Source: Cycas panzhihuaensis
Taxonomy: Eukaryota > Cycadophyta
Assembly (NCBI GenBank): GCA_023213395.1
Contig: CM041465.1
Location: 206,095,741 to 206,159,740 of the forward strand
Direction: 5' to 3'
DNA: 64,000 nucleotides
In this document: piece by piece, positions 22,387 to 34,046 of the stretch
How the letters are laid out: each line of letters starts with the position of its first letter
How positions within the stretch are numbered: position 1 is the stretch's first letter
Notes under the pieces: model-generated
Databases searched by the model: none
Seen by the model: the letters and a program-made list of their open reading frames with translations, nothing else
Told to the model about the DNA's origin: nothing
Position numbers and translations under genes: made by a program

Positions 22387-23670
22387 ATGCCACCTAAAAG
22401 GCCTTCAAAGGCGGAAGAGCCACAAAATGATACTTCACCCAAAGGGAAAGAAACAAGCAGACATAGGGCATTACGATGGTCAAAGGAGTCAAAACTGAGA
22501 AGGGCAAGGAGATTAAGTTCGCAGAATAATGAGACTAAGGGACAGTCCGTTGAAGAATCTGAGGCAAGTGGAGCCTAGACACCCCAGGAACAAGGAGAGG
22601 GAAACAATGGCGAACGAATGGTACTAACACCAGCCCTAATCAAGGATGACCTGTTTAGCCTAGAATATGAAGAAACACCAAAAGTGGATGAAAAACATAA
22701 AGAAACTTTAACAAAAGAGGAAAGTATACCTGTGGAAGACACTCCGAAGGACCTAAGTGATAGCAAGAAGAAGGCGGAGGAAGGTCCCTTAGCATATTGG
22801 GAAAATAAGCTAACAAGGCAGCTTTTTGAGGATTCATCAGACAGGGGGTCTGATCAATTATATATAACAGTGACACCATTAACAATACAAGTGCCAGGTG
22901 TGTTAGAACCTATACATCTTAAAACCCCATTTAAGAATCCATTATTTGGAAAAGATAATATTACAGTAAGCACTCCAAGCACATCTCCAAAAGAGAAGAG
23001 TGAAGGGAAGGAGATAGAATCCAGTGAGGAGGAGAAAGGGGAAGAATCGCCACCAGGTGGGACACCGGTACAATCTCCCAGGATGGATGATTACAGAGAT
23101 TTTGGGAAGTTGATTTTCAACGATACTTCAGATGCAGCCAAACATGTATACCTCTTTCAAAATCTGATTGACGTGAAAAAGATTACAGACGAAGACGAGA
23201 TAAAGGCCAGATTCGCCTGTACATTAAGGGGAGTACCATTGGCCTGGTACAAAGAGTTGGATAAGAAAGATTCATGGGCAAAAATAAAGAAATCCTTCGA
23301 GGAAAGATTCCAAAATTTTCGAAGCAACGAAGCAGTAGAAGTTGCCCTTAGGGAAATTAAACAAAGGCCTGGAGAATCAGTATTAACTTATATTAGTAGG
23401 ATGAAAATCATTGCGGCCAATATGATCAACGAAACTGTAACACACCACAATATGAAAAATTATTTTGTCAGAGGACTGAATGAGAAACTGAGAGCTATGA
23501 TGCATGCACATCCACTAAAGTCATTTAAGAATGCCCAAGACTTAGCACTTGACTTTGAGATGGAGATGGATGCGCAGGCTGGAGGACACGACTCCCTTCT
23601 ATTGAGATTACAAGAAGAGATCAGGGAAATCAAACAACACCAGTATAATCAACCCTTCTGCCAGGTGTGA
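22387..23670 (+). pseudogene. Element J gag
   Basis: This is one frame of 427 codons from ATG 22387 to TGA 23668-23670, broken only by TAG at 22576-22578. The N-terminal third is Lys/Glu-rich and looks disordered. The capsid fold follows with DASDAAKHVYLFQ-like, FACTLRGVPLAWYKEL, WAKIKKSFEERFQNFR, REIKQRPGESVLTYISRMK and NYFVRGLNEKLRAM. This is the Retrotrans_gag pattern of plant gypsy elements. No zinc knuckle follows: the protein ends about 20 residues after the capsid, where the deletion begins. Confidence 0.88.
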
Positions 23671-23689
23671 GTAGCAGAAGAGGAATCAT

Positions 23690-24649
23690 AATTAGAAACC
23701 CTAAGAAAGAAAGTGGATTCAAACCTGCGACTATTGTCAACGGGTTGGGAAACCTAATCGACAAGATTTCCAACTCCTACATCCCATTCTACCTCTGGCA
23801 CCGTTCGAGAAATGGGGACTCGACTTCGTTGGATCAATTAAACCAGCCGCCCGACGATCGAAAGCCCGATATATCCTAGTGGCAACAGATTATATGACAA
23901 AGCCTTAAGAAAAGCGGATGCGAAAAATATAGCCCGATTTCTGTACGAAGTGGTTATTACATGGTTTGGATGCCCTCTGAAGATTGTGAGTGACCAAAGT
24001 GCCCATTTTCTGAATCAAACCATAGAAATATTGACATTGGCCTTTATGATAAGCCATCAGAAGTCTACACCATACTACCCAAGGGCAAATGGGCAAGCAG
24101 AGAGTTCAAACAAAATAATTGAAAACTGCTTAAGAAAAATGTGACGTTGGCAGATCCGATTGGGCCGAGAAACTGCCATCAGTGTTATGGGCATTTAGAA
24201 CAACTTATAAACGATCAACTGGACAGACTCCATTCCACCTCGTCTACGGAACAAAGGCCATTCTTCTGACAGAGTTCGAGATACCAAGCCTACGAACCGC
24301 TATGCAGTGTCGATTAGACGACTTTCAATCCTTACGACAACGATTGGAAGAATTGGTGCGGTTAGAAGAGAAATGATATATGGCGAAATTGTTGCAAAAT
24401 ATAGAAAAGAGACGACAAGAAGCGTGGCATGATCGACATTTACGCAAACCTCAATTTAAAGAAGGTGATCAAGTGTTGCTCTATGACAACAAGTTCAAAA
24501 TGCACCCCGACAAACTCAAGATGCGATGGCTAGGACCTTACATCGCAAAGAAAATCTTCGAGAATGGATCGGTGCAACTACGGGAAATTGATGGGCCACT
24601 ACTACCAACTCGAGTGAATGGTAGCAGGTTGAAACCATATATTGAATAG
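23690..24649 (+). pseudogene. Element J integrase
   Basis: It begins inside the HHCC finger (TCDYCQRVGKPN near 23728). It continues with PFEKWGLDFVGSIKPAARRS and LVATDYMTK (first D region), then a short deletion where WVEA is expected. VSDQSAHFLNQ (about 23985, second D; the usual G is A) and YYPRANGQAESSNK (about 24075, E) complete the triad. The C-terminal part has GDQVLLYDNKFKMHPDKLKM and RWLGPYIAKKIF, ending at 24649. A frameshift lies near 24144 and a TGA at 24374-24376. Confidence 0.9.
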
Positions 24650-24904
24650 ATTAGCTTACCAGCCGGATCAGTTGGTTGTACTATAGCGCATTGCATGAAG
24701 TTGAGGCAAATCGAATTGCCTTGATACCGAAATGTGATCCAGTTCGGTATGGAAACAAAATCCAGAAAAAAAATTGAAAAACAAGAAAAAACAACCGTAA
24801 CTCATATCATATACATAAGCAATAAGAAGAATCATCAATAACAAGGATATTATCAAGGATAAGAAAGAATTCTATCAAAAAATCTGATTTTTTCACATAC
24901 ATAC

Positions 24905-25215
24905 TGGCAAAATACACTATACGTACCAGGAAAAGTATGTTACCAGGTACGCATTATGTAAAGCAAGTCAAAATACATTATACATACCAGAAAAGTATGC
25001 TATCTGGTTTGCACAGTGTAAAATAAGGCAAAATACACTTTGCGTATTGAGGAAAGTATGCTATCTGGTACGCACTGTGTAAAACAGGCCAAAATACATT
25101 ATGTATATCGGAAAAGTATGCTACCGGGTACGCACAGTTAAAAAGTGGATAAGCTAATCGGTTTACACTATGCATACCTAAAAAAGTATGCCGTCGAAGT
25201 ATGCATAGAAGAAAA
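24905..25215 (+). repeat. Five-copy tandem repeat between integrase and extra ORF
   Basis: Degenerate units of about 60 bp share the order CAAAATACA(C/T)TAT, GTA(C/T)C-GG, AAAAGTATG, CTA(C/T)C(T/G)GGTACGCA, GTGTAAA. Copies begin near 24908, 24970, 25030, 25090 and 25150 (the last is the most decayed). Its words GTACGCA and GTATGCA are the same as those scattered through the LTRs. Confidence 0.8.
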
Positions 25216-25486
25216 GGGTCGAATAAGACAAAAGTATATATCACGTACCTACAAGCATTCCCGTGCTGTATGCAACAGGAAATCGAGGACAATTTCGCTG
25301 GAATTCTCAACAGCAAACAGCTGAGGGAAACCCTTGCGAACCAGGGAGACAGAAGAACGGAATCCAGCTACAAATCAGTAGGTATAATTCCAGAAAACAG
25401 TGACCATACCAGCAAAGGTACGCACGTAGGGTTCGTATCCATATTCCGGGTTATTTCAGTTTTCTCTCTGGAACCCCATAGCCAGC

Positions 25487-26572
25487 ATGAGGACAGCAAG
25501 TTGTCAGGAGACTTTTCTACCCAGATTAAAGAAAGATCTCGAGGCGTTACCTTCTCAATTTGAGACAAAGATCAAGCAAGCTGCTTGGGGAGAGTACATA
25601 TATTGTAACCCTATGTACTATGACCCAGAAATTATGGAAAGCATCTTAGCAGAATTAAAAAAGGATATGAGCAAAATTAAGTTAGATGCAGAAATTGTGC
25701 ATTTGATAACAGGACTTCCCAATGAAGGGGAAATACCCACGGCAACCAAGCGATCGGAAGTGGACCGAGAGCTATGGTTAAAAGAATTCTGCCAAGAAAA
25801 TACACAACTGACTTCAGGTGGAATCTGTGTGGCAGACATAAAAGATATCCGATTACAGTGGATAGCAAAAGTTATTAATTCTAGGTTTTTATCAAAAAGG
25901 AAATACACATACATTCTAGGGGGAATGATGCCAATACTACTGAAGATTCAGGATGGAGAGGAAATGGATTGGTCAGAATTCCTGGTGGACAACATGCGGC
26001 AGCAGATTTAAGAGATAATGACTCATCCTTTTTGCCACCCTTCATTGTTGTTAGCTATTTTGTTTTATCAATGTCCAAATGTACAATTGATAAAAACAAC
26101 TACTTCTCCAAAGGAACCCCTAATTAAAAGGTGGGTGACTGAATTTCCGGATACGACACAGAATCAAGAAGTGAAAAAGAGGGTGCAGAAGCAAACGAGT
26201 AAAGTTCTCAAATGGTTACAGCAAACCCCTGGGACACCCATTCCTCATCGGGCTAAGCAAACTATAGGGAAAAGTAGCAAAAGAAAGAAGGATGAGGAAG
26301 AACCAGCAGAGGCAGAAGAAGTAGAACCTTCTTTGGAAGAATGGGAAGACTTTTCGCCCGTAATGGAGACGGGAGAGACATCAGCACCACCCCCGACGGA
26401 TAATAAATCAAGTCAGATCATCCAGTTAATTATGGACATGGAAAAAGGGTACAAGGCAGAAATAACAGCCCTTCAGGAAAAACTTAAAGAAAAAGATGCA
26501 ATAATTGCCACACTGACCCAAATTAATGAAGAAATTCTGGCTATAGGACAGCGGCCGCAGGAGCAGCCTTGA
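25487..26572 (+). pseudogene. Extra ORF of element J after integrase
   Basis: This is one frame of 361 codons, broken only by TAA at 26009-26011. The N-terminal half is globular, with WGEYIYCNPMYYDPEIMESI, LTSGGICVADIKDIRLQWIA and RKYTYILGGMMPILLKIQDG. Just after the stop is FCHPSLLLAILFYQCPNV, a hydrophobic stretch. The C-terminal part is basic then acidic (SSKRKKDEEEPAEAEEVEPS) and ends in a likely coiled coil (MEKGYKAEITALQEKLKEKD). There is no signal peptide or clear membrane anchor. The layout resembles the plant-mobile-domain/env-like ORFs of Athila/Tat gypsy elements, but I cannot prove homology. Confidence 0.7.
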
Positions 26573-26656
26573 GAAGGGGAGGGGGAGGAATACCCCAAAT
26601 TTTGAATTTTTTGTTGAGCAAGGATGTTCAAACCCTTCATGTTGACTCGGTATAGA

Positions 26657-27497
26657 TCTTGGAGCATATTGTGACATGCTGGGCTATGGGCAGACCAGAG
26701 AGAGGCTGGGTATCCTTGGATTGTGTAGGTACAGACCGTACAAAGGTACGCATGCAGCAAGAAGTGAAGAATTCAACATTCAGGGTACGTATGACAAAAG
26801 CGCACAGTAAAGGTACGCAACACAGATACGTACCTCGAGGCAGAACGCAAGCAAACAGGAATGGTACGCATAAGAAAACTGGACAGAAGGAAGCCTAGGA
26901 TGACGCCGACGACGTCACGGACATACTGCATGAGTTAAGACAGCCAGTTAAGGGAACTAACCAATGGTTAGGAAGAGGTACGCTTGACTGAAAAGGTACG
27001 GTTATGACAGACAGTCATAACCCTTCAGCCAAAGGACACCAAAGGAGCGTATTTAAGAGGCTTCCCAAGGACCATTCGGTTAGGGTGAGAGCCAAGTATA
27101 CCAATACGCATTGGTACGGAGATCAGTACGCATGACAGTAGCCTAAGCCGTGTATTTTGATGGGTACCTCCTGGATATGCATGTGACAGAGTGAATGTAT
27201 GAGGCTGGAATGCACAGGGAATGCATTCCAGCACCTTGTGTAAAATAACTTATTGCTTAATAAAATAAGAGTTGCGTGGAAAGTGTAGATTCTCTGTGTT
27301 GCAAGGATTGAATGTGAAATAGGTGCTGATCTCTATACTGCTGTGTGTCGTTGTGCTATAATCATGTGGAAATATTAATAAATCTGTGTGATCTATGTGG
27401 ATGATGATGTTGACTGTGTCCTAAACTAGACTATAACCTGTGTAACCTTGACAAGTGTATTGATCTCATAAGGGGTGTGGAAATCTCCAAGTCAACA
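26657..27497 (+). repeat. 3' LTR of element J
   Basis: It starts TCTTGGAGCATATTGTGACA (the G of the terminal TG is C here) and ends CTCCAAGTCAACA, 841 bp. It is strongly alike to the 5' LTR, with most changes in the first 400 bases. It has only about one unit of the 31-bp minisatellite, which explains most of the 37-bp length difference. Confidence 0.92.
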
Positions 27498-27502
27498 AAG
27501 GG

Positions 27503-30500
27503 ATGGTTGCACCTTACAAGAAGCTGCATACCTTCACATTAGAATGGAGACTTCAAGTGCTTAGCCTCAACTTATTTTTCCCATATTTGTACGTCGAAAT
27601 CCCTTCATCAGAAAATGTTGAGTACATTATAACCATCCAAATCTTAAGCCCAAAAGTACATCATAAAGTTTGATGGTCCCTCAAAATAGAATTGTTGAAG
27701 TAATAAAATAAGTGACAAAAACTGACATAGATGGGAACCAAATGGGGCTCATCAGAGCTTGAGCGCTTAAGGACGGTTTCTATGAGAGATCAATCTAGGG
27801 ATGATCGATAGAGTAGTCCCATGTCCAGAAATGAGGCCTAGTTACAATTCTCATGTCAACATTGGAGGTGCTACTATTGGATGGATTAGGGCATTACAGA
27901 GGGTGGTAGTGGTGAAATGAGCTATTGGCCACTTGTTTTGACAGTGGACTGTTGTGGGCAATGTGCATGAAAATGCTTGATGGTGGGTCCTAAAGACCAT
28001 GCCTATATCTTTCTCATTCTTGCAACTTCAACCTAGATCACTCTCCTGTTGAATGGAATGGTGAACAAAATTTGTTTGCTTTCTATATTGGTAATGGTCA
28101 AATCAATAGGAATAAATTCTTATGTATGATATTGTTTGTGTCATACCAATTGAAAATATGGCGAGTTTCATAAATTAATGGTATTATCTCGCATTGTGGT
28201 TGAGCCCTACGGGCTTTTGGTTATAATGACATGTTGGGCATAATCTATTGGGATGTCAACAAGGGTGAGGGGGCATTTTGTGATAAACTTCCTGAAGACA
28301 AAAGATGTCTTGTTCCAAACTTTTCTTGCCATGCTTCTTCTACATGGGTCTAAAAGACCACACATGTTCTAGCTAGTTGTGTAAATCATAGGAAATGCCT
28401 TCTATTTTCATGTCTTCTCCCTCTTCATCTAGGATGGAGGATACGATTTCAAAGCTATTCTAAATGGACTCTTGACATTTTACCTTATTGAAATACTTAT
28501 GAAGAGTTCAACTAGGTTTGGGGCCATTAGTCTTGGACTTTCCCCTCTGCAATTTAGACGGTTGAAAGGAGAGAGAGACTTCGAAATAATAAGGTGAGGA
28601 TCTTGGTATATTGATCACGCCACTTGGGGTCCCTCAATTGGCTTAGAAGTAAGTTTAGGGTCCTGCAATGGCTTTTCCAGAGGGTTTTGATAGAGGCTTG
28701 CCTTCTCCTTGGTGGCTTTGGGCTTAGTTGGTTTGCTAGGAGGTTTTCTATCATGGACCTCTATTAACTCGCATTTATGATCCATTACTAGCTCCTAGCC
28801 TTTTGGCTCTTAAAAAACAATGGCTTCAGTTTCTGCCAGAACAATAGGGCAATCATTAATTTGGTGGTCCTTAAAGTGATATCGAAACTCGGCATTGACA
28901 ATGTTAAGAAATGCAACCCTTTGCTTGAAGGCTTGATCTCCTCATCTAATAATGATAAACTCTTAAGAGCTCTTTAGATAAATCTACTCAAGCACAAACA
29001 TGGATGTGAGGGCGAGGACAAAATTCTCCATGTGGCTTAGGTGAGTCATATTTGCCTATGGTTAAATTAGCTATTTAGCAAAAGTCCAAAGGTACATTGG
29101 AAGCTTTAGAAATTTTATCCATACTAGCCATTTGAAACTAGTAGAATTGTCCATTGAAACTTTAGGGTCCCATTGGTTGAATGCTACTGGGCTGCACCTA
29201 CACATCTAGGGACCACACTGAAACATTTGTGTAGACATTGTTGGGGCTTCAAAAGTAAGTGAGTAGAAACCATTGGAAAGATTTCTAATAGAGCTTGCTT
29301 TTCATATGAAAATTTCTAGGGATTCCTTAAACCATTGCCTCAGGACAGATCTGGAAGGACAAGCACCCTAACCCTGCATCTCCCCGGTTCCACTGCATTA
29401 TACATTTTCAAATATGTTGTGTTGATTGTGTTTTTGAACAAATAATCAGTTCATTTTTTGCTTTGCTTCTCGAAAAAGCAGGAGGCAAGATCTGGACCCA
29501 TAGTGGACTTTGAGTATTATTTTTGTGTTCATCTATGTATTTCTCTTTCCAGAAACATTCATTCTTTTTTTTCATTCCTCCTATTCATTCATTTGATTCT
29601 TATCAAGGTTTTTTCTCCACCCAGGCAGTGGGCAGCCTAGGATAGATGTGTTTCCATGGATCAATTAATTCAAATAATAGGATGATCATTGGTCTTCTGC
29701 AATCCATTGACTCTGAGAGGGCAGTTAAGAAATTTGGGCTACAATGTTGGTTATCAGGCACTTAGGGATGGGAATCAAACTTTAGAAGTCGTGGTGATCA
29801 TGTAGGGATGATAAAGAATTCTGCATTGTAGTGAAGATGATTAGATACATAGAGATCAAAGAAGACATGGTGATACAATCATAAAAAATGTACCGAGTAA
29901 CAATCAGCTTCACGGAATCATGGTAACTGCAAGTTCTAGCTGATGACATGTTAGCACCATACGGTTGTTCAATGCCTAGCAATCATATTTTATCTTCTTC
30001 TTCTAGGAGGAGGGTAAAGAAGGTTCAGTAAGATTCTATGAGAAGAAATTATGACACAATGACTGCCCTAGTTGAGATGAAGCAAGAAAGCCTTGATTCA
30101 GGGAACTGTGCAATCTTAAATAGCTTTAAGTTTATGCAAAATGAATTGAATCATTTGTTTTGATCAAAATGATTTCTCTTTCAGGACTGGTAGTAGGAAG
30201 CTGAAAACTTACGGTTCATTTAAACAAGAACTGTATTTTAAAGGGGTCGTCTTTACCTAGGCCTTGTCAGGTCACTAGACATTGATATCTAGTTAGCATC
30301 AATCCCTGGCCCTAACTGCTAGTGCCAGATCGAGGCCAGATATTTCATATAAATCGCCTTTTCATTGTCTCTATTCATAACCCTTAAAAGGTTCATCTGT
30401 TAAATAGGGCCAATGTTTGGAGAAAATCTGTCCTCTAACCCGACCCTTAAAATCTCCATGCACTTGCTAATGAACAGCCATATATGAGAAGTCAGACACA

Positions 30501-30999
30501 TACAAAAATCTGAAATTTTCACTGTTTTAAACATAACTATGCAACAGTCACATTGAGTGGTGGCTCTTGGGTCACTGCCAAGACTATCCCCTTATGCAAT
30601 TTTCTCCTATATTGGCGTGGGTCTCTAACTTTGTTCTCTCCCTGTAAATCAATGTTAAGTATGTGTGCTTTTCTTTGTAATAATGAGAGCCCTGTTTGTA
30701 TTCGTGAGAGAATACAGTTGGTTACGATCCTCAACAGCTTACTTAATCACATGCTCATTGTGGTCACTAATTCTTTATTGTAACCATAAACAGTTACATT
30801 CACTTAACTAATTTTTGTCCAATTCACAGTGTCGCTGCTGCACAGTTTACTTGATCTGTTCTTCACTGGATTATCATTCTGCAAGCTTGCCATTCGACAT
30901 CATTCCCTTGGAATACTGTGACCATTCTAGTAGATTACTTTCTACCATTCTAGAAGATTATTGGTGGTCATTCTACTGAAATGCTACTGACTGTTGTAG
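27503..30999. other. Unassigned DNA right of element J
   Basis: No LTR pair, no convincing protein domain and no tandem array was found in these 3.5 kb. The minus-strand frame 28554-28754 is Pro/Lys-rich with no family wording. The stretch 30530-30750 has an LTR-like look (TATA-poor, ending GATCCTCAACA), but no partner or target duplication supports it. This may be intron or intergenic DNA of the gene whose exon lies at 32086. Confidence 0.4.
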
Positions 31000-31420
31000 C
31001 AGAAACAAAGGCAATTCTCAACTAGAATGTTGTTCATGTTCTTTAATGGAATGCTTTGTTGGATATTGTTTGCTTCCAGCATTCCTAACTGGAATGCTGC
31101 CAGCACTCCTAACTAGAATAATGTTGGCGTTCCTTAATAGAATGCTTGGCTGAATACTGTCTAACGCTATGCCTAACTGTAATTCTGTTGGTGTTCCTTA
31201 ATGAAATGCTTGGTTGAATGTTGTCCAATGCCTTTCCTAACTGGAATTGCATTGCCACACTTTCTATTGTTGCTTATGTGCATTCTTGAATTCTCTAGCA
31301 CATTGAGATGCTCTCTGGAATCCTGATTGGCATGCCACCAGCAGGAATGCTCACTGGAATGCTGTCAGCAGATTACAGTGCTTGTTGGAATGGCATCAAC
31401 AGATCAGAATGCTACATGAG
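31000..31420. repeat. Degenerate GGAATGCT-type repeat
   Basis: Words such as TGGAATGCT, TAGAATGCTTGG, GTTCCTTAAT and CCTAACTGGAATT recur about every 20-85 bases. A longer unit, (C/G)CTAACT-GAAT...GTTGG(C/T)GTTCCTTAAT-GAATGCTTGG(C/T)TGAAT, appears twice at about 31106-31165 and 31172-31220. It is a decayed satellite-like block with no coding sense. Confidence 0.6.
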
Positions 31421-32085
31421 TGTTTGAACCAGATATCATGCCTAAAAGATTAATGTGAGAAACCAGGCATGCATATGGGAAGTTAACAGCACTAAGGTCC
31501 GTCTGAGAGCACTTAAGGATAACGAATTGCAGCGGGAACAAACTGGGTCAGAGTTTAAGACTGAGTGTGTTGGCAATAGATCTATTGTCAGTTCGTATTC
31601 ACATTTGAAACTGGGCCACTCTCAAGGCCACTCTAATATCAGGATCCATGCATTGTTGGAATCTATTTGTCAAGCAGAACCATTTTCTAGCGGTCAATAA
31701 AATCGGAGATTTCCGTGTTTGGTTATGGGGCAGCAGTGTCATAGGAAATATGAGACAGGAGAGATTCACATGTGTCTAAGAGGTTTTGATATGAAGAAGT
31801 GGAATTAAAACAATACCAATGACATGTCTATTGTAAAAGTTTTATAGCTTTAAATCTGATCCATGACACATGAACACCTGCACAATGGCAAACAAGATCT
31901 GAATGCATATCTCAGTGAGTGATGACTTCAATGCCAAAATCTTCCACAGCAGAAACAACCCCTCCCCTGTACCGTGCTCTGGGTTTACACATTTCTTGTT
32001 TTTTTGCATTGTTGTTTTCTGATAGTCAAATGTATGCTTTTCATGGATCACAAGCATATAATTCAGTAACATTTCTTCATTTTAG
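31421..32085. other. Unassigned DNA upstream of the candidate exon
   Basis: No domain is visible. An open frame at 31455-31700 shows no family wording. The last 40 bases before 32086 are pyrimidine-rich and end TTTCTTCATTTTAG, a fitting splice acceptor, so this part may be intron. Confidence 0.4.
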
Positions 32086-32153
32086 GGTGTTATGCTGGAG
32101 TCTATTCTGCAGCAAATTGTGGGATTGAACGGTACCGGAGGAAAAAAGATTGG
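32086..32153 (+). CDS. Candidate host exon, OEP16-4/PRAT-like protein
   Basis: This is an exon-sized stretch between a good acceptor (CATTTTAG) and a consensus donor (GTGAGT at 32154). After a 2-base phase, it reads 22 codons: CYAGVYSAANCG then IERYRRKKDW. The pattern G-V-[FY]-x4-CG-[IL]-x-RYR-x-K-x-DW is the one I know from plant OEP16-4, an outer plastid envelope protein of the Tim17/Tim22/Tim23 (PRAT) superfamily. There the next residues are VN, and here the exon ends exactly after W. No other exon was found in the window, so it is either one exon of a long-intron gene or a gene fragment. Function is known only for the family. Confidence 0.55.
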
Positions 32154-33724
32154 GTGAGTTCATTTTTTTTCGCTTCACCTTCCTTTAAACTTGATTGATG
32201 CATTCTTCATAGGTGATTTTAATTAAGGACTGAAAGATCTCATAAAAGAAACATAATTGCACCAAAAGAAATGTGATAAGCAACAGACAAGATTCAGTTG
32301 GGAACATGGGATTATGGATATAATATTGCATTTGAAGATTATCATAATATCATTACATGCTTTATTGGTTCTCTGTATTTGAGTGCTTTCTGCATCCTCC
32401 TGAAATTCGTTTTTGGCCGTTCCACTAAACTCTAACTTTCAAGCTTGACAACATCTGAATGGGGGCTTAAGAAATCTGAAGTGGAAGTGTAAATGATGAA
32501 ATAACAGACAATGCGGATAATTGATTATGAACAATTGCTTCCATTATTTTGAAGCTCTACGTTAACAGGGAGCTGTCTTTATACCTTACCAACAACAGTT
32601 TCTCACCTATAGTGTTTGCAATTTAAATGGCAGGTCTTAACCATTTCTGTAGAACCTTGGTGGATTGTGGTTCCACTGGTTTTTTTCAGAACAAAACTAA
32701 GTTAAGAATCAACTTAAAGAAGCCTCACTACTATGCTATATACCCATCATTGGACATGTCAACAATGGATAGAATATTTGTGCTTCATGAGCTAAAAGTG
32801 AATTTATTTGTAGGAAGGTAACCGCGGGGACCCTTGGAATACTAAGGGTAGAGTTAGTTATCTTTTGATCAGTTTGGCCTTAGTAGGAAGAAATTGGTGA
32901 AATCCAATGGAAAAACAACACCAAAGACAGTTGAGCTTCTTTTGCTGCATATCTATTCAAAATTAGGGCAATTTATTTGCATGTTCAAATGAAAATGCCT
33001 TTGAACTTTAAATTGTCTTTGAAATTAAGTTAGATGGGTTATATTATAATGCACAAAAATGGACAATGTATAATTCTTATGTTGTAGAAATTTTTTACTA
33101 TTTAGAATCAAAATTTTACAAAATGTAATTGTCAAATTCACAAGTTCATAGACAACAACAATTTCCCATCCAATATTCCATATTCCATAGCAAATGCACT
33201 TTCCACAGAGAAGAAACTAGAATAGAAGACATTGAGAGAGAATCTGGACGAAAGCATCTAAGAGTGAGCAAGGAAGAAACCAAACACCAAGGAAAGCCAA
33301 AGAAAACCACCATAGAGGATAGGAATGAGACCGCTTCCACCACAAACTACCTCACATCCAAACTGCAATCTCAGGTTAGCCCATTTAGCTAACCATCTTA
33401 CCATGTTAGCATCATATTTCATAAGTGGCTTTATGTGGGTGCACTAGTTCCACTGTTGGGCTTATTTGGGTGCGCTAGTGTTGACTAATAATGTTACACA
33501 TAGTAGTTTCACAATGACATGCTACATGTAGTAGCTTTTGCTATGGGGATATATACAACAACCTTCACAATAGGAGCTAGAAGCAGTAACCTTCTCTGGA
33601 CAAAATGCTTTGCCAATAGTTGCAACTACAATGGAGTTGTTGGCACGTGTTGGCTCACTTTGGTGTAACTCTCCTAACAGTCTCACCTATAGAAGCAAGC
33701 ACCAAATAACTTATTCTCATCAGT
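32154..33724. other. Unassigned DNA, possibly intron
   Basis: It follows the splice donor at 32154. No second PRAT exon, retroelement domain or array was found. Open frames at 32627-32821 and 33129-33392 have no known motif. The latter is Lys/Glu/Arg-rich with CCATCCAATATTCCATATTCC upstream. Confidence 0.4.
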
Positions 33725-34046
33725 TGTTAAAAATAATGCCCATTTCCTAAGTTTATTATGCAAATTATTAGTCAAAGTCTTAAGTTTAGGTGGCAGGACA
33801 CATATCTTGTAATAAGATTTGCCCATGTGATTAACACAAAAATACATGCGACAGAGTTAGTTATTTGTGCTAATTTGGTATAAAGTTGCAATAGGATTCT
33901 AAGTCCTATGCTTAGAAATTTTATCATAGATCACAAGTTATAAGTTGAAGTTGTTTAATGTACATTTTCTAAATGTGAATAGAAACTAATTCTTAGCAAA
34001 TATTGTCATATGTGAGAGTGTTGTTGAAGGCTTGGCAATTCTAACT
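33725..34046 (+). repeat. 5' LTR of element K
   Basis: It starts TGTTAAAAATAATGCCCATT and ends GGCAATTCTAAC. It shares with 35936-36173 the blocks AATAATGCCCATTT, CTTGTAATAA-ATTTGCCCAT, CAAG-TATAAGTTGAAG and CATATGTGAGAGTGTTGTTG. It has about 85 bases (about 33833-33918) that the 3' copy lacks. Confidence 0.82.

Larger units (their letters stand above)
21369..27497 (+). mobile_element. Gypsy-type element J with extra 3' ORF and pol deletion
   Basis: It has LTRs at 21369-22246 and 26657-27497 and a perfect 5-bp target duplication, AAGGG, at 21364-21368 and 27498-27502. Internal order is gag (22387), a join straight into the integrase zinc finger (about 23728), integrase (to 24649), a tandem repeat block (24905-25200), and an extra ORF (25487-26572). 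Protease, RT and RNase H are absent, so this copy is non-autonomous. Integrase wording is Ty3/gypsy. The extra ORF after pol is found in the Athila/Tat branch; placing J there is inference. Confidence 0.9.

Noticed and set aside
24905-25215. CRISPR-like array
   Set aside because: Units are degenerate and adjoining without unique spacers, inside a plant LTR element.
30530-30750. Possible solo LTR
   Set aside because: It has LTR-like composition and a CAACA end, but no second copy, clear TG start or target duplication.
32627-32821. Frame ending VNLFVGR, tested as the next PRAT exon
   Set aside because: The sequence after AG starts TGAAT rather than GTGAAT, so the phase does not fit the donor at 32153. 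A stop follows at once.
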